This document shows positions 1-6,502 of a stretch of DNA of 30,713 nt, piece after piece. This stretch comes from a virus. Below the pieces are notes generated by a model. The model searched no databases, was not told the origin of the DNA, and saw only the letters and a program-made list of their open reading frames with translations. The translations under genes were made by a program, and so were the position numbers. The DNA lies in the IMG/VR virus record IMGVR_UViG_3300046450_002104, positions 1 to 30,713 of that record; one strand, written 5' to 3'. How positions within the stretch are numbered: position 1 is the stretch's first letter; every line of letters starts with the position of its first letter.

Positions 1-37
1 AACTCTTTTTTTCATTCACCACATCTTTTAATTTCAT
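1..37 (-). CDS. 5' end of an unidentified gene (partial)
   Basis: An ATG at 37 on the minus strand, preceded by the purine-rich stretch AGAGAATAGGAT, opens a frame reading MKLKDVVNEKK that runs off the left edge. It lies just past the terminator at 86-110, so it would begin a new transcription unit. Only about twelve codons are visible and no function can be given. A second ATG a few codons in could be the true start. Confidence 0.4.
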   Translation of the reverse strand, partial: MKLKDVVNEKKS

Positions 38-85
38 ATCCTATTCTCTGGATTCAGTTCTTTAGTTAGCTTACCCAATAAATAT

Positions 86-110
86 AAAAAAAGAGGGCTA
101 AGCGCCCTCT
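86..110 (-). terminator. Rho-independent terminator
   Basis: On the minus strand a perfect 7-bp stem (AGAGGGC with GCCCTCT) closes a 5-nt loop and is followed directly by a run of six T. It lies about 35 bp after the stop of the 146-439 gene and should end that transcript. Directly beyond it is an ATATTTAT motif also seen in other intergenic gaps. Confidence 0.85.
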
Positions 111-145
111 TCAGTTTTTACCTATAATGTAACGATTGAGACCTC

Positions 146-439
146 TTAATACTCTATAGTCTTTTGCCAATAATTATCAGCAGCCTCTACGTGTCCTATT
201 ACTTCCGTAACCTTATATGAACTAATGTTACGCTCAGCTACAAAATTATCTATATGATGATCTACGTCAGTTTCAAAAGCCGCTCTAAAAACCTCAACTT
301 TCTTTGTAGAAGAACTTTTTGCTGCAGGAGTAGGAGCTGGTGCTGGTGCCGCGGCCGGTGCTGGTACCTCAACCGGAGCCTTTGCTGGTACATCTATAGG
401 AGTTGTTTTTGCTTTTGCCTTTGCCTTTGCTTTTGCCAT
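146..439 (-). CDS. Ala-Lys repeat protein with Pro/Ala linker, unknown function
   Basis: A 97-residue protein in three parts. Residues 1-11 are a strict Ala-Lys repeat encoded by near-identical GC(T/C)-AAA-type hexanucleotides. Residues 12-45 are a low-complexity Pro/Ala/Val linker. Residues 46-97 look like a small folded acidic domain containing aromatic residues and DVDHHIDNF. The very basic head suggests binding to DNA, RNA or another polyanion, but this is inference from composition only. The start is supported by GAAAGGAAG ahead of the ATG. It is the first gene after the tmRNA and is followed by a strong terminator. The repeat tract could change length by slippage in steps of two residues without a frameshift. 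I recognise no family. Confidence 0.7.
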   Translation of the reverse strand: MAKAKAKAKAKTTPIDVPAKAPVEVPAPAAAPAPAPTPAAKSSSTKKVEVFRAAFETDVDHHIDNFVAERNISSYKVTEVIGHVEAADNYWQKTIEY

Positions 440-559
440 CTTTTCTTCCTTTCATAAAAAAAAGTCGTATATAGAGAAAAAATGGGTTGCCCGGAAAATC
501 GGGTATTCCACTTTTTGACTATTTACCTCATTTTGGTGGAGATGTGTTTATTTTACAAA

Positions 560-853
560 TGGTGGAGGTGTTCGGCTCTGCCCCGAAGTCCTGTCTACAC
601 AAACTAGTTGAGGATGTACAAGTTTAACTTAAACTAATACTACGGACGATGCTTCTTTTCGTTATGACAATTGGTTGACTATGAAAAGAATAAAATTGTT
701 GTCAAACAATCGGCCAACAGTCTAAGCTGCGAGCTTATATTCTACTGTATTTTCGTCAGTTGAATGTTTTACATACACTTTTTAGAGAGCTAGTATGTTT
801 TCTCTCACTTGCCTCAATCTATTTTCTATACCAGTCGATCCTATTTCACCCCC
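560..853 (-). ncRNA. ssrA: Phage transfer-messenger RNA (tmRNA)
   Basis: A 294-nt one-piece tmRNA that would rescue stalled ribosomes and tag the unfinished protein. The 5' end GGGGGTG (853-847) pairs over 7 bp with CACCTCC (570-564), followed by discriminator A and an encoded CCA (562-560). The third pair is G-U, the alanyl-tRNA synthetase identity signal kept in tmRNAs. The conserved 5' block GGATCGACTGG is present. A long-range helix joins TTGAGG (817-812) to CCTCAA (613-608) and extends outward with minor irregularity. A tag frame ends in LAA and a stop at 722. A hairpin ATTGTT/AACAAT in the middle may belong to a pseudoknot. The T-arm has a 5-bp stem TTCGG/CCGAA but its loop, GGCAGAG, lacks the usual TTCRANN sequence. 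The 5' end lies 8 nt after the stop of the preceding gene and I see no dedicated promoter, so it is probably processed from a longer transcript. Confidence 0.9.
722..772 (-). other. tmRNA tag-peptide reading frame
   Basis: Inside the tmRNA an open frame on the minus strand reads VKHSTDENTVEYKLAA then TAG. The DEN core and the LAA end resemble the E. coli tag ANDENYALAA and would mark proteins for ClpXP-type proteases. The resume codon cannot be fixed from sequence alone: GTA at 772-770 is one candidate, but any in-frame codon from 778 to 761 is possible. Confidence 0.8.
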
Positions 854-861
854 GAATTAAA

Positions 862-1212
862 TCATGCGCCTTGCCATGGCGGATCTGTTGGCCCCTCTGT
901 AGGAGGGCCGTTTTGTTTATTGATCTCTTTAGTTAACCACACCTCTACATTAGGTATGTAGTTATCAATTATAACTTGTGCCCATGCACTATCTAAATCA
1001 TCATAAGGAACTAGGTCTTCAAATTGTGCCTCTGCAGGTGGTGTTAGCTCTATATTAACAACAGCATTGGCCTCTTTCTGGGTACTAGTATCCGTGCCCG
1101 TGTAAAAAACTGTAATAGCTTTTACATAATTTTCTAAACTACCGCCGTCTACGTTGGTGGTGCCTGAATATGTTGTTACTTTAGTACACTCACCTATAAA
1201 ATCTATAGCCAC
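862..1212 (-). CDS. Small acidic phage protein, unknown function
   Basis: A 116-residue acidic protein beginning at a GTG codon with AAAGGATAGAG upstream. It has no signal peptide, membrane segment or metal motif. Residues 1-55 look beta-rich (alternating hydrophobic and Thr/Ser residues). The tail is Pro/Gly-rich and ends PPWQGA. It sits between the zinc-finger gene and the tmRNA, and its stop codon is only 8 nt from the mature tmRNA 5' end, so the two are almost certainly on one transcript. A small virion or assembly protein is possible, but nothing in the sequence proves it. Confidence 0.65.
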   Translation of the reverse strand: MAIDFIGECTKVTTYSGTTNVDGGSLENYVKAITVFYTGTDTSTQKEANAVVNIELTPPAEAQFEDLVPYDDLDSAWAQVIIDNYIPNVEVWLTKEINKQNGPPTEGPTDPPWQGA

Positions 1213-1221
1213 TGTTTTTCT

Positions 1222-1404
1222 CTATCCTTTAAGGAGCACTTGTTTTTTATTACGATGCCGTTCTTGTAGTTCTGTACTACTAGGTAAATATCCCCTACCA
1301 TTACACTTGGGGCAGACATCCACCTTGACCAACTTATGCACAGGCTTTCTAACAACTTTCTCGCCGCGGCATACTCCACACATAAGACCATCTTGATAGT
1401 TCAT
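1222..1404 (-). CDS. Small DnaJ-type zinc-finger protein
   Basis: A 60-residue protein with two Cys pairs, CGVC (about residues 9-12) and CPKCNGRGYL (about 31-40). The CxxCxGxG pattern is the half-site of DnaJ cysteine-rich domains and would bind one zinc ion. The rest is basic. Its ATG shares bases with the preceding stop (TAATG), so translation is probably coupled to the 1404-1892 gene. A second open frame at 1203-1391 on the same strand covers the same DNA but lacks the Cys pattern and a coupled start. A role in binding nucleic acid or protein is inferred from family resemblance only. Confidence 0.7.
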   Translation of the reverse strand: MNYQDGLMCGVCRGEKVVRKPVHKLVKVDVCPKCNGRGYLPSSTELQERHRNKKQVLLKG

Positions 1405-1892
1405 TATCTGCCTGACTTCTTATACAAACCCATTGCACGGCCCTTCTTAGTTGTCTTCGCCGCCTTCTTAGATATTCTTTTTTGTTTGCCCTTTCTCTTA
1501 ATAGCTGACTTGCGGGCTATTCTTTTAGCTTGCGATGGTTTAATGGGCCTTAAATGAAGAGGGAGTTTCTTCTTTCGCTTCTTAACTATTTGTAGCTTAC
1601 CACCCTTTTTCCTTAAAACCTTTTTACGTGGGCCTCCAACGTCTTCATTAGCGTCATCTACTGAATCATCACCAATTACTTTGCTTGCTACACCTGCCGC
1701 TACTCTAGCAATGGCACCCGCCGCGGCGCCTATTTCACCCATAGATTTATCTAAAGATTTACTGGCAGATGATCCGGCCTTTGCACCCTTCTTTATGCTT
1801 TTAATTGCCCCACCAAAAGAACTTTTCTCCATCATTTTAGCTAGCTCTTCTTTTACAATCTCTTCTACTGTCTCTCTTAATAGCTTATCCAT
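1404..1892 (-). CDS. Basic low-complexity protein, unknown function
   Basis: A 162-residue protein. The N-terminus (1-25) is a charged amphipathic helix, the middle (30-75) is rich in Ala/Gly/Ser with a helical hydrophobic stretch, and the C-terminal 75 residues are extremely basic (KKRKKKLPLHLRP and later Lys/Arg clusters). This composition fits a DNA-binding or DNA-packaged virion protein, but that is inference. GGGAG precedes the ATG, and an ATATTTAT motif lies just upstream. It is coupled to the zinc-finger gene by a TAATG overlap. I recognise no family. Confidence 0.65.
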   Translation of the reverse strand: MDKLLRETVEEIVKEELAKMMEKSSFGGAIKSIKKGAKAGSSASKSLDKSMGEIGAAAGAIARVAAGVASKVIGDDSVDDANEDVGGPRKKVLRKKGGKLQIVKKRKKKLPLHLRPIKPSQAKRIARKSAIKRKGKQKRISKKAAKTTKKGRAMGLYKKSGR

Positions 1893-1927
1893 TTAAATTC
1901 TCCCATAATAAATATGCTATTATTTTT

Positions 1928-2203
1928 TTATACATTAAATTTATCCAATAATGCTTGTACCTTAGTTTCATCAGACTTATCAACCATAAATCTTATGCAC
2001 CAAGACCTATTGGACTGACTCTTAAAAACTTTATTATATTCATGCGGCTGAAAGTCTGACTCTTCTAGCGTTTGTGCAATATAATCGCGAGCGATTACAT
2101 CAGATATCAAAACTAAAAATCCATTATCTAGATCACAAGATTGCCAACGTCCGTTAGCACTAGACACTTCATATCTATCTGTTCCTATTAAAATATCTGC
2201 CAT
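1928..2203 (-). CDS. Small phage protein, unknown function
   Basis: A 91-residue soluble protein with no recognisable motif. The order of segments (short beta-like start, ISDVIARDYIAQTLEES helix, FKSQSNRSWCIRFMVDKSDE strand, final helix QALLDKF) suggests a small alpha/beta fold. It lies 11 bp after the glycosyltransferase gene and 35 bp before the basic protein gene, in the same operon. The reading frame is open over its full length with an in-place ATG; I can add nothing about its role. Confidence 0.6.
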   Translation of the reverse strand: MADILIGTDRYEVSSANGRWQSCDLDNGFLVLISDVIARDYIAQTLEESDFQPHEYNKVFKSQSNRSWCIRFMVDKSDETKVQALLDKFNV

Positions 2204-2214
2204 CTTTATTCTCT

Positions 2215-3549
2215 TTACGCACCTTCGTAATCTAAATACTGTGCTATGTTATTGTTATACCAATCCTCTTGAAACTCTTCGGATCTATTAGTATAGAAGT
2301 TTAATCTCTCTTCTGCGAAAGCATTTATATCATAAGTACGATCTGACCATTCAGCTAACTCGGCTGCTCTCTTCTTAGACTCTTCATAATTATCAATGTG
2401 ATAAGAAATAGCATTAATCCATGAGCCCGGAGAAGTCAAATCAATCGCAAAATGTTTAGTAGAAATTTCAGAAGGGATCTGATCACACATTGTTTTATAT
2501 CCCCCATAGTTAGAGAACACAGGGATACATCTATAATGCAAAGACTCGACTACTTTGATTTCTGACTTACAAGAAGCGAAAGCGTTGTGTTCAATATAGG
2601 CCAAACTTATATCAAACAAAGCATAAAACTTAGCATAAGTTTCTAAAGGCAACGCATCAAGTATCTTTAGTCTCTTCGGATCTATGTCCTTATACAACTG
2701 TTCAATGCGTCCCTTATAAGTTTCTTCCTTATTTTCTATTTCTTTTTCTTCAAAGCTTTTATTACCATCTTCATCTTCATGGATCTCTACTTGGGTATCC
2801 TTCAAGGCCATGCCCGCAATAACAAAATAAGTGTTGGGGTACTTGTCATGGATAGCTTTCATAATAGGAGCCATACGTTTAATGTCTTCAAAATGAGAAG
2901 TAAGGCCAGCCCATCCAATAATAATCTTATCATCTGTTGGAAACCACTCTGGCAGTATCTCTTTTCTTACTTCATTTTTATTATAACACCACTGGGGTAG
3001 CCCCCAATCAAACATATTTGGAAAAATATTTACATCATCATTAAATTTTTCAAACGTATTTTTTAGTTTTGGAGTAGTGGTAGTTATACAATCAGAATGC
3101 TTTATAGATTGTAAAGACATTTTATCTTTGCCACTCTCCATCCACAAAGTTTTCATTGGGTGTGTGTTGGGCAAATTGAATTCATTATCATCTGCGTCAT
3201 GGATAATGTAAGGACGCTTCTCAGTCTTGGGCCACATTCTTGTTACCGATAAAAAATGAGAATGAAGATTGCCACACCGATGCATAACAATTACATCAGC
3301 AATCTTCACATGGTTAGGTTGCAAATTTTCAGTATAGACATAATTTGCTTCGTCAGGGAATGCCTTCCACAATGACCGTAGTGGCTCAAAGACCCTAAAG
3401 AAACTCGTACCTGTTTCTGAGGGTGTAGAAAAAACTATTGTCTTCTTATTAAGATCTAAATTTTCTGGTTGAGTAAAGTATTGCTTTATCTTATCTCTAT
3501 CTTCTTCATCTTTAAATTGTATAACCTCTTGCAATTCTTCGTTGGTCAT
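2215..3549 (-). CDS. GT-B fold glycosyltransferase
   Basis: A 444-residue protein resembling GT4-type glycosyltransferases, which move a sugar from a nucleotide-sugar donor to an acceptor. The C-terminal nucleotide-binding half begins at IIGWAG (about 210-215), continues with YFVIAGM (about 241), and has the donor-site segment CKSEIKVVESLHYRCIPVFSNYGG (about 327-350), where SExKVVE...PV matches the family's conserved K-x-x-E region. The N-terminal half has the acceptor-side Rossmann pattern (KTIVFSTP, VIVMHRCG, PYIIHDADDNEF). An insertion rich in Glu/Lys at 250-280 is unusual. A phage enzyme of this kind could glycosylate virion proteins, modified DNA bases or host surface sugars; neighbouring small virion-like genes favour the first, weakly. 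The ATG is preceded by a GGGGGA-type site. Confidence 0.8.
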   Translation of the reverse strand: MTNEELQEVIQFKDEEDRDKIKQYFTQPENLDLNKKTIVFSTPSETGTSFFRVFEPLRSLWKAFPDEANYVYTENLQPNHVKIADVIVMHRCGNLHSHFLSVTRMWPKTEKRPYIIHDADDNEFNLPNTHPMKTLWMESGKDKMSLQSIKHSDCITTTTPKLKNTFEKFNDDVNIFPNMFDWGLPQWCYNKNEVRKEILPEWFPTDDKIIIGWAGLTSHFEDIKRMAPIMKAIHDKYPNTYFVIAGMALKDTQVEIHEDEDGNKSFEEKEIENKEETYKGRIEQLYKDIDPKRLKILDALPLETYAKFYALFDISLAYIEHNAFASCKSEIKVVESLHYRCIPVFSNYGGYKTMCDQIPSEISTKHFAIDLTSPGSWINAISYHIDNYEESKKRAAELAEWSDRTYDINAFAEERLNFYTNRSEEFQEDWYNNNIAQYLDYEGA

Positions 3550-3557
3550 AAATCCCC

Positions 3558-4088
3558 CTATTTAAGATATAACTTATATTGTCCTTCAATGGTAAACATA
3601 GACTGCCTCATAGCTGCTCCATGGCCCGCTGATCTATACTGGCCAGGAGTTACATGAACAATTACTTCTTCAAATTTAATGTTTTTCAATCCATGTTGGT
3701 TGAGATGCTCTTGGATTGACTTAATTAAAACAGCAAACTCGGCTTGATATTGTGCTACCAAAATATCATTATTAGCAAGAGGGGCACTTTCCTCTGTACG
3801 TAAATTTACAGTGACACAATCTTCTAGTTCGCCATCTGTAGGACTTCCGAACTTAACATCCATTTCTGGAACCCTAGAAATATAACTTTGGATCACAGAG
3901 ATAGCGGCAAGCTTAGGAGTTTGTTCAATTTCGCCAGTTGTATTTTCGCCTGGCCATCCGGCCCAACCTCTCTCCATATCACTCATACTATCAACAGTGG
4001 AAGCTACAGCATCATCGCCGCCTTTGTATGGTGCAGGTTTTGGTGCGCCGAAATTTCCCGTAATTACTTCGGGGTTAATCATCATCAT
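3558..4088 (-). CDS. Phage protein of unknown function, possibly structural
   Basis: A 176-residue protein. The first 50 residues are a flexible Gly/Pro/Asp-rich arm, followed by a compact domain with helix KLAAISVIQSYISRV and a central segment AQYQAEFAVLIKSIQEHL. It opens with three Met codons read from the repeated GAT codons that encode the Asp-rich tail of the preceding gene, giving a 14-base overlap and almost certain translational coupling. No enzyme motif is visible. The flexible arm plus compact domain fits a minor virion protein, but this is a guess. Confidence 0.6.
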   Translation of the reverse strand: MMMINPEVITGNFGAPKPAPYKGGDDAVASTVDSMSDMERGWAGWPGENTTGEIEQTPKLAAISVIQSYISRVPEMDVKFGSPTDGELEDCVTVNLRTEESAPLANNDILVAQYQAEFAVLIKSIQEHLNQHGLKNIKFEEVIVHVTPGQYRSAGHGAAMRQSMFTIEGQYKLYLK

Positions 4089-4356
4089 TTTCTATCTCCA
4101 TCTCAGGGTCTGAATCTGTTATTTTTACACCTTTGCCATCATTGTACTTCAAATAGCATTCCTCGCACATTCCATACTGATCATAAAACATAATATCCCA
4201 ATGGTGCATAAAGTTTCCACACTTTTTATCAGTCTCTGGATCTTTTACAGGGCAAAAATTGGGCGTTAATGGTTTATAATTCTCATCCTTCTTCACTGTT
4301 TTCTTCCACAACTTTGTCTTACGCATAGGAAGAAAGTCATCAGGCACTTCTGTCAT
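4075..4356 (-). CDS. Small zinc-binding protein
   Basis: A 93-residue protein with a likely zinc site made of CPVKDPETDKKCG (about 35-47) and MCEECYLKY (about 63-71), with two His (HHW) between them. The spacing resembles zinc ribbons of small phage proteins. The C-terminus is Asp/Glu-rich and is encoded by a GAT repeat that doubles as the start of the next gene. AGGAC lies a few bases before the ATG. Function unknown; a nucleic-acid-binding or assembly role is possible. Confidence 0.65.
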   Translation of the reverse strand: MTEVPDDFLPMRKTKLWKKTVKKDENYKPLTPNFCPVKDPETDKKCGNFMHHWDIMFYDQYGMCEECYLKYNDGKGVKITDSDPEMEIENDDD

Positions 4357-4371
4357 TAAGTCCTACTTTTA

Positions 4372-4866
4372 TTAAATGTTTGTACTAAAATCTCTGGTGT
4401 ATACATACGCACTTAGAGTAGTATTAATATCTGCAGCATTAATAAGACGTATATATCTCCATGAACCCGATCCTATGTATTGATCACTAGTATCAATTGT
4501 AGCATTATTAAGATCAAGCCAATTTGAATTAAAATCTGCCGCTGACGCTGAAGATTCTTTAGTCTGATCGTGTTCGCCGCCCCAAGCACCACTGTCTACA
4601 AGCAGAGTGGCCTTGCTAGCAATAGCTAAATCTATAGGGTTTACAGCATGATGTTTCTTCCCAGCATCTATAGGATTAGAGTTATTAACTTGTACCTTAA
4701 ATCCACTCTGAACACCAGAGCCGTCGCTATCTCTAAGAATTAAAGTAAACTCATGCCCACCTATAAAGATAGCGGGAGTTCTCTTAGTGTTATCCAGTGA
4801 AGCACTATCTGTACCTGATCCAGAAAACCTCTGCAGTATTGCACTGCTAAAAGGGGTTAAAGCCAT
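4372..4866 (-). CDS. Beta-rich phage protein, possibly virion
   Basis: A 164-residue protein dominated by Ser, Thr, Asn, Gly and Asp, with alternating hydrophobics typical of beta sandwiches (HEFTLILRDSDGSGV, WRYIRLINAADINTTLSAYVYTRDF). It has no signal peptide, Cys or catalytic motif. This composition is common in phage head-decoration, neck and fibre-associated proteins, so a surface virion role is plausible but unproven. GGAG precedes the ATG, and the 47-bp gap upstream carries an ATATTTAT motif, perhaps part of a promoter. Confidence 0.6.
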   Translation of the reverse strand: MALTPFSSAILQRFSGSGTDSASLDNTKRTPAIFIGGHEFTLILRDSDGSGVQSGFKVQVNNSNPIDAGKKHHAVNPIDLAIASKATLLVDSGAWGGEHDQTKESSASAADFNSNWLDLNNATIDTSDQYIGSGSWRYIRLINAADINTTLSAYVYTRDFSTNI

Positions 4867-4913
4867 TTCGTATCTCCATTATTTTTTATACTATAATACT
4901 TTATAAATATAAC

Positions 4914-5447
4914 TTAGTTAAGAGGATTGTCATAATCTATGTAAGTAATAGTCAATTTGTTTCCATCCATTAACCATTCTGCTAACGATGAATAAATTCT
5001 TTTATAAGCATCAACAGACGCTCCAATGAATCCATCCTTTGTAATATTCTGTTGTGAAGTATCCGCAACCAACAAACAACCCATCGTGTTTTCGTCAGTA
5101 TTTCCAGTGTGAATTAAGATGTACTCAAACCCTGGCACATCTTGAACGTGTAACATTCCTTTATGAAAGTCAGCACCAAACTTATTTAGATAACGATTGT
5201 GAAAGCCACCAGTAGTTCTCAGCTTCACATTGTAAGTGCCCTCTGGGATACGTGTTTCCGCACTTACCTTCTCTTCTCTAAACTCATCCTCAAGAGTGTA
5301 TGCTAAAAATTCTCTACCCATAGATCCGTTTTCAGACAGCACTCCAAGTGTGCTACTGAGGCCTGAGCTATACCTTAATACTTCTATGTTTCGTTCGTCA
5401 GGGCCCAGAATGTCGATGGGGTCGCTCTCTCTAAACAAGTTCAGCAT
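4914..5447 (-). CDS. DUF5675 protein, L,D-transpeptidase-like fold
   Basis: A 177-residue protein matching the pattern of DUF5675: LAYTLEDEFREEKVSAETRIPEGTY (about 48-72), then HNRYL, a strand HVQDVPGFEYILIH and the block HTGNTDENTMGCLL (about 113-126). The last block has the His plus Gly-Cys arrangement of the YkuD/L,D-transpeptidase active site, where Cys is the nucleophile. Homologous phage proteins are of uncertain function, with peptidoglycan binding or processing suspected. No signal peptide is present, so it would need a holin or virion to reach the wall. Because no classical endolysin is visible in the window, this is one of two candidates for a wall-active protein. Confidence 0.75.
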   Translation of the reverse strand: MLNLFRESDPIDILGPDERNIEVLRYSSGLSSTLGVLSENGSMGREFLAYTLEDEFREEKVSAETRIPEGTYNVKLRTTGGFHNRYLNKFGADFHKGMLHVQDVPGFEYILIHTGNTDENTMGCLLVADTSQQNITKDGFIGASVDAYKRIYSSLAEWLMDGNKLTITYIDYDNPLN

Positions 5448-5448
5448 A

Positions 5449-5928
5449 TTATTTTATTTCCTTTAATGGGCCAAAGTATTGCGCTGGCTTTTTAGTAGCC
5501 TCTTTATATTTCTCTTCTTCATAAATTTTTGTTCTTATACCCGATGAACTATAATTATGAAACCTACTTATGTAGTAAGTTTCCTTACACAAGAACCTTC
5601 CAGTTATTTTCTTTTTCATTTCTGGTGTATTATAGTCTGAGCCAAGGAAACGTATATCGGGGTTATAAAAACTTAATAGATTAACAAGCTCGGCCTCACT
5701 ACTATAAGGGGCAATTTCATCTATGTATCTGATAGACTTTAATATAATATGCCGTTCATTTAAACTCATTACAGGAATGTTTTTATCTTCTCTTTCCCAC
5801 TCTGGATTATCGTGCAACCCCACCACTAAATAGTCACAATTGTCTTTGCATTGCTTTAACATCAGAGCATAACCAGGATGATAAATGTCAAACGCTGAGG
5901 CTATAAAACCTGTCTTATTTTCCATCAT
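5449..5928 (-). CDS. Cytidylyltransferase-like (TagD fold) protein with altered HxGH motif
   Basis: A 159-residue protein with the nucleotidyltransferase alpha/beta phosphodiesterase layout: GFIASAFDIYHPGY (about 7-20), DYLVVGLHDNP (about 33-43), NERHIILKSIRYIDEI (about 57-72), FLGSDY, and the late SSSGIR motif (about 131-136) equivalent to the STS-x-[IV]-R nucleotide loop. Family members transfer CMP or AMP to small phosphorylated substrates. The signature HxGH reads HPGY, so the second catalytic His is replaced by Tyr and activity is doubtful or changed. The start, with two consecutive ATG codons, lies inside one copy of the 27-bp direct repeat. Confidence 0.72.
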   Translation of the reverse strand: MMENKTGFIASAFDIYHPGYALMLKQCKDNCDYLVVGLHDNPEWEREDKNIPVMSLNERHIILKSIRYIDEIAPYSSEAELVNLLSFYNPDIRFLGSDYNTPEMKKKITGRFLCKETYYISRFHNYSSSGIRTKIYEEEKYKEATKKPAQYFGPLKEIK

Positions 5929-5947
5929 CGTTCCTTTGTATTAGATA
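5921..5947. repeat. 27-bp direct repeat, copy 1
   Basis: Identical over 27 bp to 6495-6521. On the minus strand it contains the Shine-Dalgarno sequence AAAGGAACG and the double ATG that starts the nucleotidyltransferase-like gene. The two copies bracket the HD hydrolase gene. Confidence 0.95.
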
Positions 5948-5980
5948 ACGGACCTTTGCCCGTATCAAACCATATCACTA

Positions 5981-6502
5981 TCATCTTTTAGTTCCAGACA
6001 ATGTGTATATGCTCTTCTCATACCGACTCACCAACGACTCTGGACACGGATATGGGCCCATTAGATGGTCGAACAAATCGGCTAACTTAACCACCCGTGC
6101 AATCTCACCGATTTTTCCTGTGCTTTTTTTGATGGACATTATGTAGTCACTATAAACAACTCCTTCTCCCCGCGTTAAAATTTTCACGACTTCAATTAGT
6201 TCATCATGCCGAAATTCGATCCTCAAGTCTCCTTCAGTAACTTCGGTATCTTCGATAATGTCATGCAGATAAGCTGCGGCGACATAGATATCTATCTCAC
6301 TCGTTTCCGGACCGGACGGTGTTACAGACTCCACTGCTGTGGCAAATCGTGTGGCTAGCACAGCAACTCTCTCAAGATGCTCAAAATAAGGATAACCATG
6401 CTTGTCGGTCAACCCCTCATGGCTTTCTTTTGCCAGAGCCTTAGCCCTCTCAACCAAATCCAAAGGCTCTTTTATTTTCTCACTAACTGTCATCTCCATC
6501 AT
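5981..6502 (-). CDS. HD-domain (p)ppGpp hydrolase-like protein (MESH1/SpoT type)
   Basis: A 173-residue stand-alone HD hydrolase resembling MESH1 and the hydrolase half of SpoT, which remove pyrophosphate from (p)ppGpp and shut down the stringent response. Metal and catalytic residues are visible: HGYPYFEHLERVA (His, about 36-47), the HD plus ED pair in YLHDIIEDT (about 78-86) and the late Asp in VKLADLFDHL (about 139-148). The Asn that usually follows in this last motif appears to be His. No synthetase domain is present. The gene is flanked by perfect 27-bp direct repeats and is visibly more GC-rich (about 45% in several lines) than its neighbours, both signs of recent insertion. Other HD nucleotide hydrolases remain possible. 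Confidence 0.78.
   Translation of the reverse strand: MMEMTVSEKIKEPLDLVERAKALAKESHEGLTDKHGYPYFEHLERVAVLATRFATAVESVTPSGPETSEIDIYVAAAYLHDIIEDTEVTEGDLRIEFRHDELIEVVKILTRGEGVVYSDYIMSIKKSTGKIGEIARVVKLADLFDHLMGPYPCPESLVSRYEKSIYTLSGTKR

Noticed and set aside
479-510. Hairpin CCCG/CGGG followed by T6 after the tmRNA
   Set aside because: The stem is only 4 bp and is separated from the T-run by six bases; too weak to call a terminator.
1203-1391. 62-codon minus-strand open frame overlapping the zinc-finger gene
   Set aside because: It lacks a coupled start, a ribosome-binding site and the Cys pattern; the 1222-1404 frame explains the region better.
4900-4912. TATAAATA, a perfect T4 late-promoter core
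   Set aside because: It is on the plus strand while all genes are on the minus strand; only the reverse motif faces the genes.
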